This document shows, piece after piece, positions 45,222 to 57,309 of a stretch of DNA of 64,000 nt (position 1 is the first letter of the stretch; every line of letters begins with the position of its first letter). The stretch is taken from assembly GCA_017410245.1 (NCBI GenBank), contig JAFQRE010000045.1, forward strand, positions 1 through 64,000. Direction: 5' to 3'. The notes below the pieces were generated by a model, which saw only the letters and a program-made list of their open reading frames with translations, did no database searches and had not been told where the DNA came from. Origin of the DNA: Bacteroidaceae bacterium. GTDB taxonomy: Bacteria > Bacteroidota > Bacteroidia > Bacteroidales > Barnesiellaceae_A. Made by a program: the position numbers and the translations under genes.

Positions 45222-46604
45222 ATGAAGAAATTTTTACTCACTCTTTGTGCTTGTGCTATTGTAGGCACTATGTCGGCACAAGATTTGCAAAAGGCAAAAT
45301 TGTATGTACCCGAATTTGACACCGAGACAGCCGAAGGTATTTTTGGTACTATCTATGGTGTATCGGCCAATGGTATGTATGCTGCCGGTTACGACGACTT
45401 CTTGGGCTCTTGTGCCTTTATTTGGGAACGCTCTACCGGTAAATTTACCGAGGTAGAACTCGCATCTATGATAATGGACGCCTCGAACGATGGTACTTTT
45501 GTAGGTAACTATTGGGTAGAGATACCCGGTACCGATGGCAGTGTAGCTTCTCGTCCCGGTTACTACAAAGACGGCGTATGGAGCCCCCTCCCCTTGCTCC
45601 GTGCCGAGGCTATGCTCACTCCCGGTGTTGGTGAATCTGATGATATGAATGGTTGTGCAATGGCAATCTCGGCCGATGCCAAGTTTATTGGCGGTTATAT
45701 CACCGACGAATTTGTTTACAAACTTTATCCCGCTCTTTGGCAATTGAACGAGGAGACCAATGAATATGAACTCATCAATACTTTCGAGAATATTCAAGAG
45801 AGCATCGACACCCTCGACTGTCCTTATGGTTGGGTAGTTAAAGGTATGTCGGACGATGGAACAATTCTCACCGGTTTTGCTGAATGGGGTAGCGGAGCCC
45901 GCAGTGCAGCTGTTATCATCAATGGCGAGGAAAAACGCCTCACCTGCTTAAAAGACCCCATGCAAATTTATGAAGAGACAGGCGAAGACCAATATCTCGA
46001 TGCCGAAGGTTTTGCTCAAGTAAGTGCCAATGGTCAATATTTCGCCGGCTTCTATGCAGCTTCTGCAAGCTCTATGGGCCTTTGCGGTTGGACTTGGGAT
46101 CCCAGTCAAGAGTCAGTAGCATTTACCGATGACTATACCGTTATAGCTTGTGTCGATAACAATGGCGTAGCTTATGGTAGCAGCATGCTCATGGGCGATG
46201 CTGCTCGCCTCGAAAACGGTGTTATGACCAATTTGAGTGAGCACTACACTTGGGAAGACATCAATGGCGCATACCTCTCTACTATCTTCGCTTGCAACAA
46301 CGATGGTAGCGTATTGGGTGGCATAGCTATGGTTTCATACAGCGCATTTGGTGGTGTTCAATCACCTGCCGTATTGGTTATTGGCGAAAGCGATGCAGTT
46401 GAGACAATTGAGAAAGATGCCAACGAAGTTGCTATGTACAACGGTTGGGCTTTTATCTCAGGAGCATACAATGAGGCTCGCGTATATAACATGCAAGGTG
46501 TTGTCGTTGCCGAGGCTAACGAAGGCAACATCGACCTCACAAACGTTCCCGCCGGTGTTTACATCGTAAATGTTGATGGCGCATCGTTCAAAGTTGTAAA
46601 GTAA
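45222..46604 (+). CDS. Secreted beta-propeller-like protein with T9SS sorting domain
   Basis: The 460-residue protein has a signal peptide (MKKFLLTLCACAIVGTMSAQ). Repeats of the type (G)VSANGMYAAGY, AISADAKFIGGY, GMSDDGTILTGF, QVSANGQYFAGFY and CNNDGSVLGGI recur at intervals of about 60-70 residues, and each is followed by a Trp-containing strand (FIWERSTG, LWQLNEETN, WTWDPS). This resembles HAF-type propeller blades. It ends in a T9SS type A tail (ARVYNMQGVVVAEANEG, VPAGVYIVNVDGASFKVVK). The function is unknown. It has its own promoter and a shared terminator with convergent ligA. Confidence 0.78.
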   Translation: MKKFLLTLCACAIVGTMSAQDLQKAKLYVPEFDTETAEGIFGTIYGVSANGMYAAGYDDFLGSCAFIWERSTGKFTEVELASMIMDASNDGTFVGNYWVEIPGTDGSVASRPGYYKDGVWSPLPLLRAEAMLTPGVGESDDMNGCAMAISADAKFIGGYITDEFVYKLYPALWQLNEETNEYELINTFENIQESIDTLDCPYGWVVKGMSDDGTILTGFAEWGSGARSAAVIINGEEKRLTCLKDPMQIYEETGEDQYLDAEGFAQVSANGQYFAGFYAASASSMGLCGWTWDPSQESVAFTDDYTVIACVDNNGVAYGSSMLMGDAARLENGVMTNLSEHYTWEDINGAYLSTIFACNNDGSVLGGIAMVSYSAFGGVQSPAVLVIGESDAVETIEKDANEVAMYNGWAFISGAYNEARVYNMQGVVVAEANEGNIDLTNVPAGVYIVNVDGASFKVVK

Positions 46605-46626
46605 TTTTGCTATAAACACAATATGT

Positions 46627-46659
46627 AAAGGGCGACCCCACACTCGGGAGTCGCCCTTT
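46627..46659. terminator. Bidirectional terminator between T9SS protein gene and ligA
   Basis: AAAGGGCGAC (46627-46636) pairs with GTCGCCCTTT (46650-46659). It lies between the convergent genes ending at 46604 and 46684 and can serve both strands, although T runs are short. Confidence 0.8.
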
Positions 46660-46683
46660 CTCGTATCATACAATGAGCAAGCA

Positions 46684-49058
<2,375 letters not shown>

Positions 49059-49170
49059 AATAACAGAAAAAACAGGTAGGCGAAGATAGCAAATCTCATT
49101 ATAAAAAGCAATCTATAGAGCAACTTGTTTTTATTTTGCAACCTGTGCATATATAGCTACAATCACATTA

Positions 49171-49207
49171 CAACAAAAACGGGAAGCTACCGTATGGCAA
49201 CTTCCCG
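49171..49207 (-). terminator. Intrinsic terminator after the FISUMP protein gene
   Basis: CGGGAAG (49180-49186) and CTTCCCG (49201-49207) form the stem. On the minus strand it is followed by TTTTTGTTG. It begins 22 bp after the stop of the gene ending at 49229. Confidence 0.85.
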
Positions 49208-49228
49208 CATCTGTTTTCGAAATATTAT

Positions 49229-51400
49229 TTAAGTCCATTCATCATAGTTGATAGATGTGAGATAGCAATTATAGTAGTGTATGGCTACATAATATTTACC
49301 CTCATACTCATGAATAGAAAGACTTACTATTTTCTTCATATCGCCACCCTCATAGAATTTTGCCTTATACATTTTGTCTTTATTCATTTCATTGGCAACA
49401 CTCTCCTTGTTAGGTATTTTTTTATTGTCGGGATGAGCCACATATCTCGAATCATTTCCGTAATCGTCGAGCAACTCGTTAAATCTTAGTTTCACACCTA
49501 TTTCATCTAAATAGACATGGCTATCGGTTTGGGGTTGAATTTGGATATGACACACTTGCTTTTTATCATTATCAAAGATATGCAATTTACTTGGCAATCC
49601 TTTAAAATCGCCCAACAACAAAGTCTTTCCGAACTTCGATTTTTCGTATCCTCTTGCCTGTAGAGCCACAACCATATCGTCTATAGAACCTTTAACCGGA
49701 ATACCGAGGAAAATGGGCGCTTGAGGATCACTCTCCACATTTACCACTTCGATATTCTGTACAGGCTGACTCTGTTTTTGTTTTGAAAAGGCTGTTTTTG
49801 TTTGTGTCGAATTATTCTGTTTCTTTCCCGAAGTACTCTGAGAGGTTTTTGCATTTTGCGATGAAGTCTCCACCTCCGATGTCACCGGTCGAATACAGTA
49901 ACTATTCGTACGATTTCCGATTGAGAAATGTGGGAATTGAGTAGCCTTACCACCCTCGGCCGAGAAATAGAGATTATATGAGTCATAGGTATAACCCCAA
50001 TCTACATGCTCGGGAGTAGAGGTCCAATATACTCCTTTATCATTAAAATTAGACGAGAACTCAAAAATGTATTCGCTCAAATATTGGCCCGAAGAGAAGG
50101 GATCACAAGCCATACCTGTAGCGGGAAGAAAGAGCCAATTTCCGTTTATCTTGCTTGTCACCTTAAAACCCTTGCGTCCGTAGGCCGACACCCATTCCCA
50201 CACGCAGTTATCCAACAACTCTTGGAAGTCGTTACGGCTGGGCATTCGCCATCTGTTACCCCATTCATATCGGGCGGCATCGTAACGTGTCTTGCCGGCA
50301 ATATCAACAGCATTTTTTTCGCTATCCAAGTCGTTTTTCTTCGATTTTCGGTCGGTCGAGGGCGTAACTTCACCCCATGCATAGTATTTACCTATCTCAT
50401 CAGGATTTTTAGCACCCACATTACATGTAGCCCATTTATTACCAGAAGGCAAGCCCAAATCTACCCAATCATAACCACTTGTTGTTCCCGAAACAGGAGT
50501 CTCAATATGGGTAGCCTTGCCCAATACAGGACGAATAGCCAATCCGCAACAAAGCATAGCATCGCCCAACTCGCCTAATGCAGCTCCATAACGATACATG
50601 CAAGCACCATTTGAAACTGGTGTAGAGGTCCAATAATTACCGCAAGTATTGGGATTGTCATGCTCGTTTCCATACTTATAACCTGTAGCCGGAAGGAAAA
50701 TAGATTTTTTTGTCATTGGACTGGTAAATCTCACGCCCCAACGACCTCCCTCTTTTTCATACTTCCAATCACAGTAAAACACCAATTCGCCAAACTCTTG
50801 AGCTGTGGGCATACGCCATCCACCACCCCAATTTTTAGTAGCAGCATCAAAGGCAAAATCGCCTGCAATGTCGTAATTTACATTCTTCAACTTGTAATTT
50901 GATTCGCTAAAAGTAGTCTTTGAGGTTATTTCGCCCCACGCATAGAGTTTACCCGGTTGAGAAGGCGATGAAGCATCAAGATTGCAGGTAGCCCAACGTG
51001 TTCCCGAAGGCAAACCCATATCTACCCATTGATGTCCTTTCTCTGTACCTGATGTAGGCCCATCGGCCATAAGAACAGTCTCAGTCAATGAACCCTGAAT
51101 CTCCGACTTCGACTTTTGAGGTTGTGTAGATTGTGCAGGTTGTGATTGGTCCTGTTGTTTTTGCTCCTGGGTAGTCTTTGTTTTAACCTCTTTTTGTTGT
51201 TGGTTTTCCGATGACTCTGTCAAGGCTTTTTCAGCCTCTTTCTTCATCTTATTCACATGCTTTTTGGCCTCTTTGTCTACCTCTTTTCTTATCTCTTTAT
51301 CTATAGCTTTACCCAACTGCTTCAAAAAACCTTGTGCAGTTGCATCTACAGTTGTAAAAGACAATAGTAGAGAGAATGCCAGAATAAATAGTCTTCTCAT
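49229..51400 (-). CDS. Secreted protein with two FISUMP-type (Fibrobacter major paralogous) domains
   Basis: The 723-residue protein has a signal peptide (to about residue 23), a Lys/Glu-rich coiled coil (25-62) and a Gln/Lys/Ser-rich linker (63-105). Two copies of a domain follow. Each begins WVD(M/L)GLPSG..WATCN and continues with YAWGE, an MP(T/S)..(E/D)F.EL...C.W segment, and FLPATG..YWTSTP...CIRPV; they lie at about 123-293 and 308-505. A Ser/Gln linker and a C-terminal alpha/beta domain (about 560-723, PIFLGIPVKGSIDDMVVALQARGY) end the protein. The paired domain is common in secreted Bacteroidetes and Fibrobacter proteins and of unknown function. The C-terminal part also appears unassigned. 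No T9SS tail is evident. It has its own promoter and terminator. Confidence 0.75.
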   Translation of the reverse strand: MRRLFILAFSLLLSFTTVDATAQGFLKQLGKAIDKEIRKEVDKEAKKHVNKMKKEAEKALTESSENQQQKEVKTKTTQEQKQQDQSQPAQSTQPQKSKSEIQGSLTETVLMADGPTSGTEKGHQWVDMGLPSGTRWATCNLDASSPSQPGKLYAWGEITSKTTFSESNYKLKNVNYDIAGDFAFDAATKNWGGGWRMPTAQEFGELVFYCDWKYEKEGGRWGVRFTSPMTKKSIFLPATGYKYGNEHDNPNTCGNYWTSTPVSNGACMYRYGAALGELGDAMLCCGLAIRPVLGKATHIETPVSGTTSGYDWVDLGLPSGNKWATCNVGAKNPDEIGKYYAWGEVTPSTDRKSKKNDLDSEKNAVDIAGKTRYDAARYEWGNRWRMPSRNDFQELLDNCVWEWVSAYGRKGFKVTSKINGNWLFLPATGMACDPFSSGQYLSEYIFEFSSNFNDKGVYWTSTPEHVDWGYTYDSYNLYFSAEGGKATQFPHFSIGNRTNSYCIRPVTSEVETSSQNAKTSQSTSGKKQNNSTQTKTAFSKQKQSQPVQNIEVVNVESDPQAPIFLGIPVKGSIDDMVVALQARGYEKSKFGKTLLLGDFKGLPSKLHIFDNDKKQVCHIQIQPQTDSHVYLDEIGVKLRFNELLDDYGNDSRYVAHPDNKKIPNKESVANEMNKDKMYKAKFYEGGDMKKIVSLSIHEYEGKYYVAIHYYNCYLTSINYDEWT

Positions 51401-51491
51401 AGTTATAATATTTTATTGATACTTTGAACCTATTTGTTTATTGACCGAATACCCCAATTCAAGGAGATCGATTTTCACAAAATCTATTTAG

Positions 51492-51522
51492 CAAATGTAG
51501 CGAAAATCTTTCAGGATTTAAA
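51492..51522 (-). promoter_or_regulatory. Promoter of the FISUMP protein gene
   Basis: The minus-strand -7 box is TACATTTG (complement of 51492-51499), with TTTA at the expected -33 distance (complement of 51519-51522). The 5' untranslated region would be about 85 bases. Confidence 0.6.
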
Positions 51523-51551
51523 AGAAACGTAGTATTATTATTCACAATCAT

Positions 51552-51597
51552 AAAAAAATCGGCAAATTCAATGCAATTAATTTCATTGAATTTGCCG
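51552..51597 (-). terminator. Intrinsic terminator of the TonB-dependent receptor gene
   Basis: Perfect 14-base arms CGGCAAATTCAATG (51560-51573) and its complement (51584-51597). On the minus strand it is followed by ATTTTTTTA. It begins 22 bp past the stop. Confidence 0.92.
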
Positions 51598-51619
51598 TTT
51601 GATTTATCGTCTTTATACA

Positions 51620-54400
51620 TTAATGACGACCGGGAGGTGGAGGTCCGAAACCAGGACCAAACTGACCGCGCATTTGGGGTTTGTCCTTGCCAAAGGTGTT
51701 GAAACGATAGCTGAACGAAATCATACAATAGCGTCCCAATGTATTATACTCCACGTCCTCAAGGTAGTTACCCGTTACGGTACGTTGTATATTGTTCGAC
51801 TGGTTGAGCAAATCTACACCCTTGAGCATAATTGTTGCATTCTTGCCGGCAAGGAATGAGTAAGAAATCTGCGCATTGAGCATCCACACCTCCTCGTTAT
51901 ATCCATCGGTATAACCCTGGTTGCCGGTATAGGTTATATCGCTACCCAACGACAATCCGAAAGGCAGATTGACATTAAAACGATATGTACCGCCGTAACT
52001 ATGTATAGTGCGGTTATTGCCCACTTGTACAGTATTACGCACGTGCTGCAAATTGTAACGTCCACGCAACTCGGTGTCGAAATAGGTGCTGCGGAAAGCC
52101 AATGAGAGGCTCTCGCCACCCGAGAATTGATTGGCTCGGTTCATCTCACCATTATTCTTACCCACACTGCTACTTACACCCAGACGAGTGAAGTTGTTCA
52201 GTTGCCAACGTTTATCGCGGAAGGGCAATGTTATCATAAACATACCATTCACATTCCACACACCATCAACGTTTTCATAGGTAGTAACACGTCCACCAGT
52301 CTCGGAGTTATAGTCGGTTGCCGATATAATAGCATTCATGGTATAGTTGGCCATCAAGTGTGCCATGATAGAGCGTTGGCTGTTGGTATCATAGTCACTA
52401 AATCGCATACGCAAACGGTGAGTAAAGGTAGGATCGAGGTCGGGATTACCCACAACGATATTGAGGGGATTAGATATATCGGGCACAGGTTGCAATTGCG
52501 CAATGGTAGGTTGCTCGGTACGACCATTGTAGAATACACGCAACGATGTCTGCTTATCGACCTTATAGGTAAGCCACATAAACGGAGCCCAATTATATAC
52601 CGTATAAGTTGCGATGTTATTTTGAGGCTTTATAAGGTCTTGCGATGATGTTGTAGTAGGCTCAAAAGACAATCCCACGTTATAGTTGAGTGAGCGAGTG
52701 ACATGACGGAAGCCCAATTGAGCGCTATTGGTTATATTCATATTGCGGAAACTATTGCTATAAGCCGTATCGGGTGTCTCGGGATAGATACCATACTCAT
52801 CGGCTGTATAGGTATATTTGTCGGCATTACGGAAGTTTCCTTGACTGCGCAATGCAAAGGTAAGGAACATTCCCTTGGTGGGGTCTCCGATAGGCTCGGT
52901 GTAGGTAAATCGTGCCGAGTAGCCATTGCTCCAAGAGTGGTCGTCGCTCTCTTGCATCAAGAACGTACTATCTTGCAAGAGGTAGTACCATGTGCGGTCT
53001 ATGCTATTGCCGGCCTCGGTGGTATTGCTGAAGTTGTAACGTCCATGCACGCTTATCGAGCGACCGGGCTTAGAGGTAAGCTGGCGGTTGTATATCAACT
53101 CACCCGATGTCTCTATGCTCAAGCCATTGCTATTGTTGAGGTTGTAGTTGCGGTTTACCTGCGAACGTGCAGCATCACCGGCAAAGGCATTGCTCTCCTC
53201 AAGTTTACGAGAATCGTTGATATTGATAGAAATGCGAGGACGGAACTCAAAGGTATTGAGTGAATCGGGATTCCACTGAATGCGGAAACGACCATTGATT
53301 TGCTGACCGATGTCTCTGGCTGTTGACAATCCATCGCTATAAGATGTACTATCGGTAAAGAAGTCCTGACGTTCGCTACGCTTGCGGGTGTCGCGATCGT
53401 TATATGAATACATCACATCACCTCCTACACGAAATATCTCTTGATTGCCCACATTGAAGTTTAAACCCAAACTATGCGATGTAGCAATACCATTGTTACC
53501 ACCCCATCGACGGAAACGGCCTTGACCTTGGTCGGTAAAGCCCATGCTATTGACATTGTTTGAGTTGGCTATAAGAGTAAACTGGTCATCGTCCTTGATA
53601 TAATTGACCATCGCTCCTCCTTGGTAACGATTGGGATTGACTTGACTATATCCATATCCACCTTGTATCTCGCCAAACCAGCCTTGCTTCATGCCGGGTT
53701 TGATGGTAAGATTTATCACAGTCTCCTCCTCGCCATCATCTACTCCGGTAATGCGTGCCAAGTCGCTCTTGCGATCTACTACTTGCAACTTCTGTATCAT
53801 CTCAACCGGTATATTCTTCGATGCTACTTTAGGATCGTCCGAGAAGAACTCTTTACCATCAAGCAAAATCTTTGTTACCTCTTTACCATTGGCCGTTATC
53901 TTGCCATTTTCATCTACTTCCACACCGGGCAGTCGCTTGAGCAAGTCTTCTACAACAGCACTTGGCTGTGTCTTATACGAGTCGGCATTAAACTCCACGG
54001 TATCCTCCTTTACTACCACTTCGGGAGCTTTACCCACCACAGTAGCCTCGGCCAATACGATATCGCCGGTATTCATCAATATCTCACCCATATTATACTG
54101 CGAACGAACAGACTTGGTAGAGATATTGACATACTGGGTTTGGTAACCCAAGAAAGAGAATTGTACGATATAATTGCCTCCGGGTACCGGATTAAATCGG
54201 AATAAACCCTCGTTATTACCTGTCGTACCCGATACATAGGCACTATCTTTCTGTTGCAACAAGCGCACACTGACACGAGGCAATGGCTCGTTATCGAGTG
54301 CATCACGCACTACGCCACGTATGGTAACTTGCTGTGCTACAGCAAGTATAGGACACATAACTCCTAACAAAAGGAGCCCCAAAAATATTTTATTTTTCAT
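51620..54400 (-). CDS. TonB-dependent receptor (outer membrane beta-barrel family, carboxypeptidase-regulatory N-domain)
   Basis: The 926-residue protein has a signal peptide (to about residue 22), a CarbopepD_reg domain (about 25-110: VTIRGVVRDALDNEPLPRVSVRLL), then a plug-like part (VVVKEDTVEFNADSYKTQPSAVVEDLLKRLPGVEVDENGKITANGKEV). A long barrel follows whose late strands end MISFSYRFNTFGKDKPQMRGQFGPGFGPPPPGRH. This is the OMP_b-brl_3 branch of TonB-dependent proteins, not SusC: the LKDASATAIYG signature is absent and no susD is adjacent. The proline/glycine tail after the last strand is unusual. Substrate is unknown. It is divergent from the ABC exporter gene. Confidence 0.88.
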   Translation of the reverse strand: MKNKIFLGLLLLGVMCPILAVAQQVTIRGVVRDALDNEPLPRVSVRLLQQKDSAYVSGTTGNNEGLFRFNPVPGGNYIVQFSFLGYQTQYVNISTKSVRSQYNMGEILMNTGDIVLAEATVVGKAPEVVVKEDTVEFNADSYKTQPSAVVEDLLKRLPGVEVDENGKITANGKEVTKILLDGKEFFSDDPKVASKNIPVEMIQKLQVVDRKSDLARITGVDDGEEETVINLTIKPGMKQGWFGEIQGGYGYSQVNPNRYQGGAMVNYIKDDDQFTLIANSNNVNSMGFTDQGQGRFRRWGGNNGIATSHSLGLNFNVGNQEIFRVGGDVMYSYNDRDTRKRSERQDFFTDSTSYSDGLSTARDIGQQINGRFRIQWNPDSLNTFEFRPRISININDSRKLEESNAFAGDAARSQVNRNYNLNNSNGLSIETSGELIYNRQLTSKPGRSISVHGRYNFSNTTEAGNSIDRTWYYLLQDSTFLMQESDDHSWSNGYSARFTYTEPIGDPTKGMFLTFALRSQGNFRNADKYTYTADEYGIYPETPDTAYSNSFRNMNITNSAQLGFRHVTRSLNYNVGLSFEPTTTSSQDLIKPQNNIATYTVYNWAPFMWLTYKVDKQTSLRVFYNGRTEQPTIAQLQPVPDISNPLNIVVGNPDLDPTFTHRLRMRFSDYDTNSQRSIMAHLMANYTMNAIISATDYNSETGGRVTTYENVDGVWNVNGMFMITLPFRDKRWQLNNFTRLGVSSSVGKNNGEMNRANQFSGGESLSLAFRSTYFDTELRGRYNLQHVRNTVQVGNNRTIHSYGGTYRFNVNLPFGLSLGSDITYTGNQGYTDGYNEEVWMLNAQISYSFLAGKNATIMLKGVDLLNQSNNIQRTVTGNYLEDVEYNTLGRYCMISFSYRFNTFGKDKPQMRGQFGPGFGPPPPGRH

Positions 54401-54576
54401 AAAGAATGAGGAGTTTCTTTTTTTTTACCACAACTAAGACTAACCTACCTTGCAAAAGTTTAATTCGATTAAAAAATTTTTCTTTTCGCATCTATTACAG
54501 CCCTATTCAAATGTTATTCTTTTCAAAAAAACACACATTTTAGGCATGGCAATATGCAACTCTCGATGTAAAGCAC

Positions 54577-54584
54577 TATCTTTG
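54577..54584 (+). promoter_or_regulatory. -7 box upstream of the ABC exporter gene
   Basis: TATCTTTG matches the consensus and lies 28 bp before the ATG at 54612. The -33 region is weak. This supports the downstream start, because the box lies inside the longer possible frame. Confidence 0.6.
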
Positions 54585-54611
54585 CTAATCAAATTACACA
54601 CCACATTGATT

Positions 54612-56441
54612 ATGAAAGACTTCATCGGGATACTACGACGTTTTGTTCCACCCTATAAGCATTGCCTCATACTCAACATACTATTCAATATTTTGGCATC
54701 GTTCCTCACACTCTTCTCGTTTGCAACGATTATGCCTATATTGGAGATGCTGTTTCAAACCGGCAATGTCACTACCTACTCCTTTATGGAATGGGATTCG
54801 GGCAACATCAAAGATGTAGCCATCAACAACTTCTACTACATCACATCTCAAGCCATCGAGCATTATGGAGCATCTACCACTATCTTGCTGTTGGGAGTCT
54901 TGCTCACAGTCATGACAGCCCTAAAGACAGGCAGTGCCTTTCTCAGCTCATACTTCTTGATACCTCTTCGAGCCGGTGTTGTACGAGACATTCGTGGATA
55001 TGTATATGATAAAGTTCTATCGTTACCGGTAGGCTTCTTTACCAATGAGCGCAAGGGCGATGTGATGGCTCGTATGTCGGGTGATACTGCCGAGATAGAA
55101 AACTCGGTGATGTCATCACTCGAGATGCTATTCAAAGACCCCATCATGATTATCGTTTGCCTCACCATGATGTTTGTCATCAGCTGGCAACTCACCCTTT
55201 TTGTACTCATACTCCTACCTACTGCCGGCTTATTGATGGGTCGCGTGGGACGCGCACTGAAACGCCAGTCACGCGACGTTCAAGATTGTTGGGGTGTTAT
55301 CATGTCGTCTATCGAAGAGACCTTAGGAGGTATGCGCATCATCAAAGCCTTCAATGCCGAGGGCAAGTCGTCAAAACGCTTTCACAATATCATTGACAAC
55401 TATTTCAACCTGAGCAATCGCATGTCACGCCGACAAGCTTTGGCTCACCCAATGAGCGAATTTTTGGGTACCGCTACCATTGTTATCGTGCTGTGGTTTG
55501 GAGGCAGCCTCATTCTATCGGGTAGTACTACCATCGATGCAGCTCAATTCATCTACTTCCTCATCATCTTCTACAGCATTATCAACCCTGTCAAAGACCT
55601 GTCGAAAGGTATGTATGCCGTACAACGGGGATTGGCCGCCATGGATCGCGTAGATAAGTTATTATCGACACCCAACCCCATACAAGACCCCATAAATCCC
55701 GCTAAACTAACCGAGATGAAAGAGGGTATAGAGTACCGTAACGTTACGTTTGGATATGGAAGCGAGAATGTTATCAAAGATGTATCGATACGTATCAAAC
55801 GAGGACAGACCGTTGCTCTCGTAGGACAATCGGGCTCAGGCAAAACTACTTTAGCCGACCTTTTACCCCGATTTTATGATGTAAACCAGGGAGGTATATA
55901 TATCGATGGTATCAATATCAAAGACCTCAGGATACACGACCTGCGCGCACTCATGGGCAATGTCAATCAAGAAGCCATACTCTTCAACGACACCTTCTTC
56001 AACAATATAGCTTTCGGGGTAAACAATGCTACCCGGGAGGAGGTCATAGAGGCTGCCCGCATAGCCAATGCACACGACTTCATCATGGAGAGCGAACATG
56101 GCTATGACACCAACATAGGCGACCGAGGTTGCTTGTTGTCGGGAGGCCAGCGACAACGCATCAGTATAGCCCGAGCCATACTCAAGAATCCACCCATACT
56201 CATTCTCGATGAAGCCACATCGGCTCTCGACACCGAGTCGGAACGATTGGTACAAGAGGCACTCGAAAAGCTCATGCGTAACCGCACAACCTTGGTGGTA
56301 GCACACCGACTATCGACTATTAAAAACGCCGACATGATATGTGTTGTCCACAACGGAGAGATTGTAGAACAAGGTTGCCACGATGAACTGGTGGCAAAAG
56401 ATGGCTATTACAAGCACCTTGTAGATATGCAGAAGTTCTAA
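54612..56441 (+). CDS. ABC exporter, fused permease and ATPase (MsbA/lipid exporter type)
   Basis: The 609-residue half-transporter has six transmembrane helices (about 20-330) and one nucleotide-binding domain with Walker A GQSGSGKT (405-412), signature LSGGQ (509-513), Walker B ILILDE (529-534) and the switch His565. The length and layout fit MsbA-like lipid or drug exporters; substrate cannot be read. I chose MKDFIGILRRF at 54612. A frame extending to 54450 would add 54 residues unlike the family and would include the predicted promoter. It is followed by a strong terminator. Confidence 0.92.
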   Translation: MKDFIGILRRFVPPYKHCLILNILFNILASFLTLFSFATIMPILEMLFQTGNVTTYSFMEWDSGNIKDVAINNFYYITSQAIEHYGASTTILLLGVLLTVMTALKTGSAFLSSYFLIPLRAGVVRDIRGYVYDKVLSLPVGFFTNERKGDVMARMSGDTAEIENSVMSSLEMLFKDPIMIIVCLTMMFVISWQLTLFVLILLPTAGLLMGRVGRALKRQSRDVQDCWGVIMSSIEETLGGMRIIKAFNAEGKSSKRFHNIIDNYFNLSNRMSRRQALAHPMSEFLGTATIVIVLWFGGSLILSGSTTIDAAQFIYFLIIFYSIINPVKDLSKGMYAVQRGLAAMDRVDKLLSTPNPIQDPINPAKLTEMKEGIEYRNVTFGYGSENVIKDVSIRIKRGQTVALVGQSGSGKTTLADLLPRFYDVNQGGIYIDGINIKDLRIHDLRALMGNVNQEAILFNDTFFNNIAFGVNNATREEVIEAARIANAHDFIMESEHGYDTNIGDRGCLLSGGQRQRISIARAILKNPPILILDEATSALDTESERLVQEALEKLMRNRTTLVVAHRLSTIKNADMICVVHNGEIVEQGCHDELVAKDGYYKHLVDMQKF

Positions 56442-56543
56442 CAATACCTCGTCACACACCACATCGGCAAAAAAAATCACATTGCCGGCGAACAATTACC
56501 ACCACTCATTGGTTATAGTAATGTGTGTTATGTGTGTGTGATG

Positions 56544-56584
56544 ACGGGAGACAAAGCTCTACAAGCCGAGTTCTCCCGTTTTTA
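56544..56584 (+). terminator. Intrinsic terminator after the ABC exporter gene
   Basis: ACGGGAGA (56544-56551) pairs with TCTCCCGT (56572-56579) and is followed by TTTTT. It lies in the gap before mntP. Confidence 0.88.
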
Positions 56585-56626
56585 TTGAATGTTACAACTA
56601 TATAACAACATACCATACCACATCAC

Positions 56627-57187
56627 ATGACGCTATTTTCACTCATAATTCTTGCTATCGGGTTGTGCATGGATAGCTTTGCTGTATCACTTACAAGTGG
56701 CACACTGATGCAGCCTGTTACTCTCCGTCGAGCCGGTAAGTTTGCACTCATTTTAGCCCTGTTCCAAGGCATCATGCCGGTTGTTGGGTGGCTACTGGGT
56801 GTGGGATTTCGAGATATAATTGAGGCATACGACCACTGGATTGCCTTAGCCCTACTCCTCTATTTGGGTGGACGTATGATATACGAGGCTACGCAAAACG
56901 AAGAGCACGAATGTTTCGACCCATGTTGTACCCGCACTGCCATGACTATGGGGTTGGCAACAAGCATCGATGCCATGGCAGTAGGCATCTCACTCTCCTT
57001 CCTCCACGTCGATATGCTCGAGGCAGCCATTGTCATTGGAGTCACCACCTTTATTTTCTCACTCACCGGTATATATATTGGCAAGCAAATAGGTTGTTAC
57101 CTCAAAAAAAGCGCCGAGATTGTTGGAGGCATTATACTCATCATAATAGGTGTAAAAATATGCATCGAGCATCTATTTTTTGCATAA
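56627..57187 (+). CDS. mntP: Manganese efflux pump MntP
   Basis: The 186-residue membrane protein has six predicted helices arranged as an internal duplication. The key acidic residues are kept: Asp16 in GLCMDSFAVSL and Asp115 in ATSIDAMAVGIS. E. coli MntP is 188 residues with Asp at the equivalent positions, and it exports Mn2+ from the cytoplasm. The loop between the halves has a Cys-rich insert (HECFDPCC) that may contact metal. No yybP-ykoY riboswitch core is seen upstream; a terminator of the previous gene precedes the start by about 40 bp. Confidence 0.94.
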   Translation: MTLFSLIILAIGLCMDSFAVSLTSGTLMQPVTLRRAGKFALILALFQGIMPVVGWLLGVGFRDIIEAYDHWIALALLLYLGGRMIYEATQNEEHECFDPCCTRTAMTMGLATSIDAMAVGISLSFLHVDMLEAAIVIGVTTFIFSLTGIYIGKQIGCYLKKSAEIVGGIILIIIGVKICIEHLFFA

Positions 57188-57222
57188 AAACATACAAAAC
57201 AAACTTTACCACCCGACAATAA

Positions 57223-57252
57223 TTTGTTTTTAAATTATAATATGTATTTTTG
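57223..57252 (+). promoter_or_regulatory. Promoter of speA
   Basis: TTTG (57223-57226) and TATTTTTG (57245-57252) are separated by 18 bp and match the Bacteroidetes consensus. The 5' untranslated region is about 50 bases. Confidence 0.75.
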
Positions 57253-57309
57253 CAAGCCAATAATGCACATAATACAATATACAACTCTTAAAAACAGGTT
57301 ATTGACGAA

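Noticed and set aside
42146..46604. A complete prophage around the capsid-like gene
   Set aside because: No integrase, terminase, portal, protease, tail or lysis genes, no attachment repeats, and housekeeping genes follow directly on both sides.
51620..54400. Second SusC-type PUL transporter
   Set aside because: The protein lacks the SusC plug signature and there is no susD next to it; it belongs to another TonB-dependent branch.
54450..54611. Longer start for the ABC exporter adding 54 residues
   Set aside because: The extension is unlike the family, and a consensus -7 box (54577-54584) lies within it; the ATG at 54612 fits homologues.
56442..56626. Possible manganese (yybP-ykoY) riboswitch upstream of mntP
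   Set aside because: The region is mostly the terminator of the ABC exporter gene and a TGTG-rich stretch; I cannot find the conserved riboswitch core.
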